Assembly: GCA_025529335.1 (NCBI GenBank)
Contig: JAMYHX010000503.1
Coordinates: 1-40,720, forward strand
DNA: 40,720 nt
Origin: Rhizopus sp. PT2906
Lineage: Eukaryota > Mucoromycota > Mucoromycetes > Mucorales > Rhizopodaceae
Reading direction: 5' to 3'
Within the stretch, counting starts at the first letter, position 1, and the number at the start of each line of letters is the position of its first letter. The notes under the pieces were generated by a model that saw only the letters and a list, made by a program, of their open reading frames with translations, made no database searches and was not told where the DNA came from. This document shows positions 30,713 through 40,720 of the stretch, piece by piece. The position numbers and the translations under genes are program-made.

Positions 30713-33604
30713 ATGACTTCAAAAAGACATTCACAGGACAATAGTTCTACTGAAGATTGTAGATGCACTAAACGAGATGATGAGTCTATTTGTTCTACTT
30801 TATCAGCGACCAGTTCCGTATTCAGTACATCAAGTAAACTAAGTAAATTACCAGGTGCAGTCAAATCTTCGGTCAAACAATTATTTACTGGACGAGAAGA
30901 AAGAAGGAGCTCTACTTCTACTTCCTTTGCTTCTCGTCTAAAAAGACACACACCGACTTTAATATTTCGGAAAAGTGAGCAATATAAACAACAACAACAA
31001 CAACCAGCAAATAGCAGTAATGGTAACTTAAAGTCAAAAAGAAGAAACAGTATCATTCAGATCAGTCATCGATTTAATATGTCACGTCAACATGCAGGAC
31101 ATGATGATACAGAGGATATAATTGAATACTATAGGGATGAACAAAAGAAGCCACAGAGACAGCAACAACAACAACAACAACAATCACGGCAAAGAGACAA
31201 ATCATGCCAAGTAATAAGTCGCATTAATATAATATACGGGGAAATAGAAGGGGGTGATGATTAATCTTTTTTTCTTTTCTTTTATAGGATAATAAAACAC
31301 CTATGCTACATCAATTGGCACATAAAGAATTATTAGAAATGCCACTACTAAAAGGACTTGTTACAACTACCTTGACTACGCTCCATACAAGACTAATTAA
31401 TGAATGCGATCGTACATTGTCTATGGTGTTGTTGGCAGCAAACAGCAGCCATGCGATTTATTTCCCACAAGAACAACTGCTATCCATCATATTTGATCTT
31501 TATAAAATGACAGAAATGGTTCATTGGGATCACCAAGAAGAGCTGAAAAGAGAGGTCAAATATAACATTCAATTACTTGAAAGACAAGCTCAAGAGGATG
31601 TTGGATGTGATGATACGATTGCTACAGTTAAAGAAATGATCAATACAATGAAGCAAATCATGAATCAGTGCATATGTCAATATTATAAAGTGGCTGAAAG
31701 AGCAATGGTGATACCCTGTAAAGGATATAGAATAGAAGGAAAAAATAGATATGGTATCACCATAGATCAATTCTCATCCAAAACCATGACAATTTCAGAA
31801 CAAGTAGAACACATGGATAAAGATGCTTATTGGTATAGAAACTACTTTATGGGCAATCCAAACACCTGCCACTTTTTTGGTTACAAAGAGGGAGATCCGC
31901 TGCTTATTTCTGCTATTGTAGAACATATCGACGACAAAAAACAATACCGTATTATCTATAGAAGTAAACAGGTAATCATTTTTATTACATGTGTGTACGT
32001 GTGTATATGTGTGTGTGTATATTAATATAAACATAGAACCCAGATCAAAGAAAAGTGATTATGGACTCGTTCTTATTAAATGCTCCTTTATTATCCACTT
32101 GTGATACCAAGAATAATGACTATATACCCGATACAACCTGGAAAACAATTATTGAAACTACTTTCAATATACCCTTTCATTCTTTCAAAAAGATGTCTAA
32201 TGAACTCATGATATCCAGTGGCTTAGAAGAAGAATTACTCAAATTAGATGAATACTCTGTAAGTTGCGTGTGTATATGTTTGTTGCTAGGTTACTAAATG
32301 TATATTTTATATAGTTGCACAAGAGATATAAATTTGGTGTACTCTTAATTAAAGAAGGGCAAACAAAAGAGGAAGAATGGTTTGCTAACGAACATGACTG
32401 TCCTGCCTTTGAAGAATTCTTGAATATCATTGGCAAGAAAATTAAATTAAAAGGATACAACGGCTGGGCTGCCGGTTTGGATAGAAAAGGTAAATTACAG
32501 GATACACAGTTTGATTACAATTTATTTATAAATAAAGGCGGCGATTCTGGTGAATATACTTATACAAACACTTGGTATGAACATGTGCTTGCCTATCATG
32601 TGTCTTCTTTAATCCCTTCACGGCCTGGTGATAAGCAACAAGTTCAACGAAAGAGACATATTGGCAACGGTAACTATATAACGTACAGAAAGAGGACGTT
32701 AAACTCATGTCCATTTAGATATTGTCTGCATCATCTTCGTCGAAGGCAATCAACCGTTTAATCCGACTGCTATCAAATCACAATTTTTGCATGTATTTAT
32801 TGTGGTTCATCAAGAAATATGGGCAAGCAAGAAAATATGGAGGGTAGAGGTTGTTACTGTAGAAGATGTCCCCAGCTTTGGTCCATCATTACCTGATGTA
32901 TTTGATAATGAACAGGATTTATCCAACTTTATCTTGGCTAAGCGTAAGGAGAAAAAGAAAACGAGAGCATAGCTTTTTCATTGACATATTTAATCTAGTG
33001 ATCAATGCTGAATACGCTGCACTCAAATCACCCAAGTTTTCACTTCCTATGGCTCGCGCAAGGGAAGGCATATTTTCAAACATTGTTGATAAAGGATGGA
33101 AAATATTGGAAGAAATGGATAGAACAGCAACTGTGACAGCAATAGCAACAACCAATGTGAATTCAGATACAAGCGGAAGCAGCATCACGACAACAACAAG
33201 TACAAACAGTACCATCAGCACCGCTAGTGCAAGTAATAAAAAGAAATTTCATGTAAAAACAGCATCAACTAGCTCCTCCATAAGTACAATACACAGCATT
33301 AAACATATACCATCGGAGTCATGTATACCATCACCGACTAGATCTAGCTTATTGCCACTTTCTGAAAAATCAAACCAAGAACGACAACCATCTCAACAAC
33401 CACAGCAACATAGGAAAGCGAAAGAAGGTACGTTTGTAAAAGTGTCAAAGAATAGGAAAAATAAAGCTAATAACCAATGTCTATTTAATAGTTGGTAAAA
33501 AGAAGAGTCAATCGGAACTTGACGGTCATCAACAGCACAGCTTCAAGCAGCGTCTGTTCACTTCTTTTCCTGGATTAAAAAAATCACCAAGCAATAAAGA
33601 GTAG
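30713..33604 (+). CDS. Rap-GAP domain protein
   Basis: Seven exons (30713-31210, 31288-31971, 32037-32258, 32315-32669, 32719-32943, 32999-33427, 33492-33604) encode 841 aa. Rap/Ran-GAP domains speed GTP hydrolysis on Rap, Rheb or Ral-type small GTPases using an asparagine thumb in place of an arginine finger. The domain spans about residues 395-690. It includes WYRNYFMGNPNTCHFFG, FGVLLIKEGQTKEEEWFANE, FEEFLNIIGKKIKLKGYNGWAAGLD, then KRHIGNDIVCIIFVEG with the probable thumb Asn586, and FLHVFIVV. The first 166 residues are Ser-rich, basic and Gln-rich. The C-terminus after about 690 is Thr/Ser-rich and disordered, ending SFPGLKKSPSNKE. No C2, PDZ or coiled-coil domain is obvious. The target GTPase cannot be read from the sequence. 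Intron 2 has a TG-repeat. Confidence 0.93.
31990..32019 (+). repeat. TG dinucleotide run in Rap-GAP intron 2
   Basis: GTGTGTACGTGTGTATATGTGTGTGTGTAT lies within the 31972-32036 intron. Confidence 0.75.
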
Positions 33605-36047
33605 CATCACTTTGTGTAGTAGACCGTAAGCATTTGTTTATGTACTCTTTAAGTACGTATTTCGTCCTCAACGTATACTATTGAATGAGTAGGGTCATCC
33701 TTTATCAAAACAGCAACTTGGTCAAGCTGAACAATAGAAGTGTTGTGTACTAGAAATCATTTTTTTTCCCTTTGTCAGCTTGTCCACCATTCTCCTTTTC
33801 TTTTCTCCTCGTTTATAACTTTCTATGATGAGGCTTTCTCTCCGCTCATCCCCTTTGATCCATTGATAAAGTAACCACAGCTTGAAGGGGGAGATGGGCT
33901 GATACAATAACAGTGCATAAAATGACATCTTATGTGCTTTGCTTGATGATTGGTATTAAAATGTAAGTGTGTTATTGAGGATTGAGCTCATTAGCCGCAA
34001 GTGTAGCATATAGCTATAGTCTTTGCTCATATAAACAAAGGAAAGGTTTGGATTGATGTGAGATAGGACTCTTGAATTATGAGAGACAACGATTTTGAAA
34101 ACACTCATAAAAGATGTGCATATTGCATTATATTCTTTTATGCATATACAGCCTGTCATAGGGCGCCCTATGACACTGCCTGTGCGTTTTTATGAACTCC
34201 CTTTCCCCCCTTTTTTTGACAAGTGAAAATAAAAGAGGCATCCTTGAAGGATAGTTTAGAGTATCGATTAGACGTCGTGGTGATTGTTGCTGTAGACTGG
34301 CGCAGAATGTAAAGAACGGTTCTTGTATATCAGGAGAGATTCAGTTTACTTAAGGGGCGAGCTTAACAAGCTCTGCAACACTTGCTAAAAAAGGATTTAT
34401 ATGGTTGACGCATTTGTGCCCCTCACACATCTCCTCTTTATATCCTAAAAGCTGACCTCAAGAAAATATTTTGTGTTCAGCGCATATCTCAAGAAAGGGT
34501 GTTGTGGTCAGAGCTAATTAGAGTAACTTGACTAGCATACTATAAACCCAATATCTAGCATTCACCTATCACGCATTCTTGAGAATAGGATCCAAAGATG
34601 TGCATCATATCCTCCATAGCATAGCAAGGCAGAATGGTATAGAGCAGCATTGACAACAATTTTAAGTAGTGAGTAGTCATCTCTTGTAATACATATCATA
34701 ATCATCTGATTGCTTCTAATAAGACGATACATAAACCTAAAAACAGCAAAATCTTTTATTTGAAACAGATGAACGCACTATCTTACACATCTTACTAAGT
34801 GAATAATATCTAAATTGTGCATACAAACTTGTACCAATCTCAACGCTCTACGACATCTTATAATTGACAACGTAACAGCACCACTCTTATCAACATTGAT
34901 ACATTCTGCATTCAATCATATTAAAAAGGAATGCAAGGAAGAAGTCCCCTTTTTAAAGATTTCTTAAAGAAATTTCTCGCTCTAGTGCGAAGATTGAATT
35001 CTTGGTTTTAGCTAAATTTAAAAGTTATACTATCCAATGTATAGAAAGAAGGCAAATATAATGGTCAATAAGACACAGACTATACTTTTACATAAATTAA
35101 CCTTTTACATCCAATATATTTTAGTTAACTTCTGTCATCATTTATAGTTGATCTCTATCTCTCTTTTCCAATAATTCCATTAAAGAAAAGTGACGGAAAT
35201 AACAACAGTAGATCAGATGCAGCCATGATAAAGATCAAACAATTAAGAAAAGATCAAGAATTGGCTCATAATGATGTTAAAGTCTCTGAATCTGAGAGCC
35301 ATGATCTTGAACTCATGATTACATATAAATACTTGTTGTAAGTGTCATTTTGGTTACAGCAAAAGGAACGTATCCATGGTATTTCTATTTACGTCATTGG
35401 AATTTAACAATATTTATGCCCTTACCGAAACTGCAAAGATGGGTTGTCGTCGATCTGTATGCTTAGTAAATTCATCAGTTTGGAAAACACTTTGTTGTTA
35501 TGTTCCGAAAAATACATTGAAAGATTGTTGTCGCTATACTTTCATATGATCATAACGTAGTTTTAGATATGCTTATAGAATCAAGGAGCTAAACATATTT
35601 CTGTTGAACATTCACTGGTTTCTGAAGCCGAAAGAAAAAAATATGCTCCTCAGTAATGTAACCAGCAGTAAAATAACTGTGTGTCTCGTTCGTTCTCACT
35701 ATTGTGGTTGCTATGTTCATTTTTTATATTCAAGATTTCAGTTACTGTTTCTATAGTAAGGACTAACTATAATACCTGGTGATCTCCGCATCAGTGGAAA
35801 AACGGCCTTTACCTACCATCTTACCATCAATGACCACATACTGTAAGGAAAATATCAGAATAGGCAAAAACAAATTTCAAAGTACGCGCAAATGTAATGG
35901 AAGAGTCCAGTAAAATGCTGTACGATTATGGTTATATTAAGATTTTATGAAATGCTTCCCTAGTTTACCGCCTTTTTCCTTATCCCTTTTTGTTTCGTTT
36001 TTCTTTTCCCATCTTTTGTTTGGAAGTGTAATTATATCTTTATATAT
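33605..36047. other. Large intergenic region with a 22-bp palindrome and weak ORF fragments
   Basis: About 2.4 kb with no supported gene. It holds the 34154-34175 palindrome and a GAGCTT-AAC-AAGCTC hairpin at about 34358-34372. Around 35194-35340 and 35380-35550 two short open stretches look mildly coding (AAMIKIKQLRKDQELAHNDVKVSESESHD; KMGCRRSVCLVNSSVWKTLCCYVPKN) but have stops and no consistent splicing. They may be debris. Confidence 0.45.
34154..34175. repeat. 22-bp perfect palindrome
   Basis: TGTCATAGGGC is followed directly by its reverse complement GCCCTATGACA, with no spacer and no mismatch. Symmetry ends at C34153/C34176. It lies in a gene-free region 550 bp after the Rap-GAP stop. 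It may be a binding site for a dimeric factor, a cruciform-prone site or the tip of a fold-back element. Confidence 0.9.
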
Positions 36048-37121
36048 ATGGAATCATTGATAGATGTGATGGAACAATACACCAAGAGTCCTATACCCAA
36101 TGCTGCCTCTATTGCAGTAGCTGCAGCAGCGGCAGCAGCAGCGGCAGCGACATCAACTACTAACACAGCAGCGCCAATAGCCTACTATGACAACAACTAC
36201 CAACAATTTCCCTCCTTTGCACAGTTTGATGCTATTATCAACGACTACTTGCAAAACTTGTCAACAAAAAAGAGAGACAAAGCACTGGTCGATAGTCATC
36301 GTTATTCGATGATATTACAAGTCCTTAAAGATCCAAGAAATACATCCATTTCTACAGCTCAATTTCGATTTTGGGTCAAAAAGATGTTTCGACTAACCAA
36401 TCATGATATTGTCTGCCATGATAACAAACCTGTAGCCACACGAGAAAACATTTACAGCATCTTGGTTAGAGCTCACAAAGAGGCACATCATGGTGGGAGG
36501 GATAAGACATCGGCGTTGGTAAAAATATGTGAAGAAGAATGTTTTACTGTGCTTGTATATTCAAACATCCCTTTCATATCTTAGGTTCGTAGACAATATT
36601 CCTGGATTCCAAAAGAACTTATCGCTCGGTTCGTCCGTCACTGCCCTTACTGTATCTCAAGAAGGAACGGAAGCACGCAAGATAATACGAGCAGCGCTAG
36701 TAGCAACAGTAGCAGCAACAATAGTAGTAGTAGCAGCAGTAGTAGTAGTAGTAGCAGTAGTAGTAGTAGTAATTTACCAAAAACACCACCATCTATTTAT
36801 AATAACAGCTGGAGTCATCATTCTGCTACTGCTGCAGCTGCAGCCGTAGTGGCTTCCTCGTTTATTGCCGCTAATAACAATAATAACATCTCATCATTTG
36901 ACACTACAACAAGATTTTATTTTCCCAAACAAGAACATGATATCATGGACACCGCTCTGTGCTCTTCTCCACAATATAGCTTTATATCACCAAAAGATCA
37001 GCGTGATTCAACACATAGTTGTGCAGCAGCGGCAGCTATTGTTGCAGCAGCAGCTATGGCGGCTATTAAATCAAACCATTCAAATTCTTCTCTTTCTATA
37101 TCTTCATCTTCTACAATATAG
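36048..37121 (+). CDS. Integrase-like HHCC (H2C2) zinc-finger protein
   Basis: Two exons, 36048-36518 and 36585-37121, encode 335 aa. After an N-terminal Ala run (about 25-34) a conserved domain (about 58-185) ends in an integrase-type zinc finger: H143-x3-H147-x29-C177-x2-C180 (AHKEAHHGGRDKTSAL...RRQYSWIPKELIARFVRHCPYC). The retroelement integrase N-terminal domain and the H2C2 finger of yeast Spt10, which binds histone-gene UAS elements, share this pattern. No integrase catalytic DDE core, reverse transcriptase or LTR is nearby, and the rest of the protein is Ser, Asn and Ala low complexity. This therefore looks like a host DNA-binding regulator built on a domesticated integrase finger. The Spt10 relation is at the level of the finger only. 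Confidence 0.8.
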
Positions 37122-37256
37122 ATTAAACTTATAAAATAAGATGGTACATAAATAAAACAAAACCACAGACACACACACACAAATACATATAAATAGAAAC
37201 AAAACAAAACTTTTTTTAGTTATGTACAGAATGAGCTTTTTTATTTTTTAATATGT

Positions 37257-39067
37257 TCATTTTTCATTTTCGACATTATTATCGCTTTCGGGTATCTTTC
37301 CCTTCTTACCATCTACATTTCTACTTTCTTTATATTCAAGGGCTTGTTGTCTATCCTTTTTAACGGTTTCTAAAAATGCTGGAATTGCATCTAATAAATA
37401 GCTATAATCTTGTTGTTCTCTTTCATCTTCTTCTTTATCCATCACATTCATAATGAAAAAGTTCTGGAGCTCAGCTGGAGTTACAGTCAGGTCAGGAATC
37501 ATATCTGTGAAGGCATCCGCTAAAGCTAGAAGTTTTTCTGAGGGTCCTTTCTTTTCTGTCTCATCATCAAAAATGCGGGTGTTGTCCTCATCCTCATCGT
37601 ACAAGAATCGCCAAAACATTTTTCGAATTTGTTCTTTATCCGCATATCCTAATTCCATCTTCATATCAATTCGACCAGGACGTAACAAAGCAGGTTGAAT
37701 ACGTGATATATCATTGCATGTCATAAACACCATGGATCCTTCTTGAGCAACGACACCATCAAGGGCATTGAGTAAACTGCTCATAGTGATCTTTGAGCTA
37801 ACGTTGGTCTCATCAGAAGAGGGATCCTTGATGACGCAGTGATCAATATCTTCCATAATCAATATACTGTTTCGGGGAATTTCTTGCATCAAGACGTTAA
37901 ATTTTTCATCATCCATAGATCCTGAAAGACTGACAATAGCCACATTCATGTTTACTTTACTAGCAACTGATTGAACCAGAGATGTTTTTCCTGTACCAGG
38001 AGGGCCATAGAGAAGATAACCACGACGATAAGGAATACCACGATTGGTGTACCAGCGTTCACGTCGGCGAAATGTTTGAATGTCTTTGAGAATGCGTTCC
38101 TTTTGGCCGGCCTTCAAGATGACAGATTCAAAAGATCGAAGCTCCTTGGATCCCACAGACTGCCATTCGAATCCTTCGTATCTTGTATGTACGCATTTAT
38201 AAATGGTCAACTAAAGGATTCCATCAGCAATCATCTCTTTGTGTTCTTTTTCTCTCTCTCAGCTTACCTTTCCATTTTGTCTTTCATAGTGCATATCAAT
38301 CCATTCTTGAATCAAAGATTGGAGCAACTTCAGATCTTGCCCACGCATGCTGATTTCGATGCAAGGGTTAGAGCTCATGACACCCAAAAGATCCCGAATG
38401 TTGTTTGAATAGTAATGCTCGTTCTGTCCTTGAATGCCACCGTTTTTTTTCTTTGTCACCCAAAGTTTGTAACCCTTATATACAATTTCGTGTTTAACTT
38501 CATCCACTACAGCATATCATTCAGTATTAGGTTCCATATTGCGCATCTCATAAACAATACTTACAAGGATAGAGTGTCAATTTGGGAGGAGGGTTAGGTC
38601 CTTGCATATCATTGACATCTTCATCATCGATGCATCGAGCTTCTACGTTACGCAAGTCGTGAATTTGAGTTGTCTTGGATGCAATAAATTGTTGAATGGC
38701 ATCGTATCCTGTTTCATTCTTTCCGATCTGAATTGACACATACATCTTTTCTAATACTTTTGCTAGAGCCCAGTTGAACAAACTGCTGAATTGATATCCA
38801 ACAATGGCTAAAGTAGAAAAGAACACCTCTAAGTAACCCCATTCATACTTCGTTTTTTTAGTACTTACGAGCAAGATAAACGATAAAACCTAAAAAGACA
38901 ACATCGCTACCAAAGTATCGCTTCAAGAGATTCAATGCTCGTTCGCCAACCAAATTTTGCCAAAATACTTCATCAGACATCTTTTCCAACAAGCATAATA
39001 GCTTATCAAAATAAGTATAGAGCTTTTGATTGATTTCGGCGTTTCCTTTTATGAGCTGTAAAGGCAT
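37257..39067 (-). CDS. BCS1-like AAA ATPase
   Basis: Four exons (39067-38869, 38807-38565, 38506-38268, 38210-37257) encode 544 aa. BCS1 is a mitochondrial inner-membrane AAA machine that translocates the folded Rieske protein into complex III. The BCS1-specific middle domain (TGYDAIQQFIASK...IVYKGYKLWV...LRDLLGV-type) precedes the AAA core. That core has Walker A GPPGTGKT (about 296-303), Walker B ILIMEDID (about 343-350), and the sensor/arginine region FMTCNDISRIQPALLRPGRIDMKMELGYA. The protein is longer than typical BCS1 (about 420-450 aa), with a charged C-terminal extension (PAFLETVKKDRQQALEYKESRNVDGKKGK). The N-terminus has one hydrophobic segment (DVVFLGFIVYLA). It may be a BCS1-like paralogue, not the canonical chaperone. 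Confidence 0.9.
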
Positions 39068-39632
39068 GAAGAAAAGAAAAAAAATAAACGTTGCTTGAAA
39101 AAAAGAAAGCAAGAAAACCCACCGATATTTAAATGATTAGACACTATCACCGCAGCATTCGTTCTGTATATATTGCGCAGTCTCTTGTGGCTATAAAAAG
39201 CTAAGAGCTGCGCCCTCTTTTTTTTTGTTATTAAATTAAAGCAATTTGAGTTCCATATAGAGTAAGAAGCTAAAAACCAAACTTCGTGGCTATGCTTTTG
39301 TCCGCAACGCTTCAGTCGGATAGACCGTCACATACGTCGACAAATATCCAAAAAAAGAAACTTTGTATTTCTATAGTTGCCGGCTTCTTCAACATTCACT
39401 AATAACGCTCTTTATTTGGTGAATTGATCAAGTTGCGCAATCAGTAGCCTTGATTGATTCATTATAACCTTACTTTGTTTCAAAAAATCATGCTTTGCCC
39501 ATGTTACTTACTGTTTTGTTTGTATACACCCGGAGAATTCTAATACCCAAAAAGTATACAAGACCTATTCTCTACACTGAAAGAAAGTCCGACATCAACT
39601 TTCCAAATTGTGTCGGGCCATGATACAATTTC
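39068..39632. other. Spacer between the BCS1-like gene and the nuclease remnant
   Basis: Promoter of the BCS1-like gene on the left. On the right is the 3' flank of the TnpB/Fanzor-like remnant, where a guide RNA scaffold would be expected if the element had been active. I see no obvious stable fold or terminal repeat by eye. Confidence 0.4.
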
Positions 39633-40579
39633 TTAAAGCATCTTCTTCATTTTTCGTGAAAACGAAGGGTGATCGTCGTTTGTAATCAGTTTGTGCAATT
39701 CAGTTTTCAGAATAATCACTGCTACATTGGTGTCTCGGCTTCTTATAGCATATGAATACTGACGACCAATGCAGTCAGGATTGACCCACAAGACTGCACC
39801 AAGGTTGACCTTTCCCATTGTTTTTCTTTGGATGAACGATTGGTTCGTCACAGATACAGCATAGTTTTGATGATCGGTATTCCGTAGTTGAAATGACAGT
39901 TGATCTACTGGAAAGGGACTTTTTGCAAAGTATCTGTGCTTCTTTTTTCGTATCCTTTTATCCACGAACCATACCCTCTGCCAGAGTCCCCGTGGAAGAC
40001 AACGTTTTTTTCTGTATCTGCATTCCTTACTATTTTTCCAGCTGGGATGCTGTATGCCTTATCTCTAAATCTTCTTTTGCCTCTGTTTTTCCGTTTTGTC
40101 GAACTTGAATAGCAACAAAATCCCAGCATCTTGTCTCCTATTTCTTTATATATTTGATGCTTCTTGATCCCAAGATACTTGCTACTTCTTACTTGTGCTG
40201 TGTTTGCCATATGGGCAAACTTATTCTCTATAGAATCAATTTCACTATTGCTGTTCTTGCATTGCTGTAACTTGCAGCGATAGTATGAGGTCCGTGATTT
40301 TGCTAAAATGCTTTTTGCTGTAACTGCCGTTTCACAAGACTTAAGCAAATAATATAGTCTTGCTTTTCCTTCTTCAGTCTTGAAAGAATCCAGTAAAGCC
40401 GGATGACCAAGAGAAAGGGATAAGTATGAAATTGCATCTTTGACATTCATTTGCACGCAGGTTGCCATTGTGCGGACTCCAGGTTCAACACCGTAAAAAG
40501 TCATTTTACTCAAGGAGTCAGATAGGTGTGCCATTTTTGAGCATTGATACATTTCAACTGCATCTTCAATTGGTAACAT
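39633..40579 (-). pseudogene. Frameshifted TnpB/Fanzor-like nuclease gene remnant
   Basis: Two overlapping minus-strand frames form one broken gene. The upstream part (40579-39905) contains FYGVEPGVRTMATCV, which matches the RuvC-I motif of TnpB/Fanzor proteins but has Glu where the catalytic Asp is expected. A charged helical region follows, then KNVVFHGDSGRGYGSWIKGYEK. The downstream part (to 39633) lies in another frame: FPVDQLSFQLRN, then GAVLWVNPDCIGRQYSYAIRSRDTNVAVIIL, matching the RuvC-III motif (RDxNAA) that follows the zinc ribbon. Of the usual four zinc-ribbon cysteines only one remains. The switch falls in A-runs within 39905-39965. The N-terminal half of a full-length protein is missing (in-frame stop just before 40579). 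As I recall, such proteins are common in Mucoromycota genomes. The copy looks dead. Confidence 0.65.
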
Positions 40580-40720
40580 TAATTAGTAAAGAGATGGCCA
40601 TGATCAAAGCATGAAGGAATGTGTATTTTAGCAATGGTATTGGCTTATAGAGTATTCAAAGAGCTTAGTATAACTTGTACAGTACCTGTTCAGATATGAT
40701 GTAGACAGAGTGGCATCACA

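Noticed and set aside
1..40720. tRNA, rRNA and CRISPR search
   Set aside because: No plausible tRNA B-box with matching arms, no rRNA-like tract and no spaced direct repeats were seen by eye. Software could still find a tRNA I missed.

Overview
The window is AT-rich nuclear DNA from a filamentous fungus. The gene style (introns of about 45-80 nt, 4-9 exons per gene, short intergenic gaps, T-rich leaders) and the kind of proteins fit an early-diverging Mucoromycota (Mucor/Rhizopus-like) genome. That placement is inference from gene structure and remembered families, not from a search. All exon coordinates are hand-spliced from the sequence and checked for reading-frame closure.

Layout. 1-9801: a perfect 77-bp inverted repeat (1-77 and 9725-9801) brackets a secreted Cu/Zn superoxide dismutase (-), a rhomboid protease (-), a Ser/His-rich small protein (+), a five-exon protein of a fungal family I cannot name firmly (+), a one-helix membrane microprotein (-) and a disordered Ser/Thr-rich protein (-). 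9802-12349 holds no gene I can support. 12350-15876: squalene epoxidase ERG1 and a Trf4/5-type non-canonical poly(A) polymerase, head-to-tail on the minus strand, with a 16-bp CACGTG palindrome between them. 16510-18176: two tiny spliced genes, one encoding a 32-residue CCHC zinc knuckle behind a clear TATA box. 21024-24380: a probable regulator (+) converging on CK2 alpha (-), then an SRF/MCM1-type MADS-box factor (-). 24507-28954: a URI/Bud27-type unconventional prefoldin (+), divergent from the MADS gene and convergent with a nine-exon PP2A B56 subunit (-). 29499-30374: probable gene debris. 30713-33604: a Rap-GAP-domain protein (+). 36048-37121: an integrase-like HHCC zinc-finger protein (+). 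37257-39067: a BCS1-like AAA ATPase (-). 39633-40579: a frameshifted remnant of a TnpB/Fanzor-like nuclease gene (-).

Most genes are housekeeping or signalling genes with no operon-like logic. Functional links worth noting: CK2 alpha lies next to a MADS factor carrying an acidic Ser cluster just before its DNA-binding domain, and URI faces a PP2A subunit. The less ordinary signals are four GC-AG introns, the Fanzor-like remnant, the long inverted repeat, the tiny zinc-knuckle gene, and two long perfect palindromes (14226-14241 and 34154-34175). I saw no tRNA, rRNA or CRISPR array.
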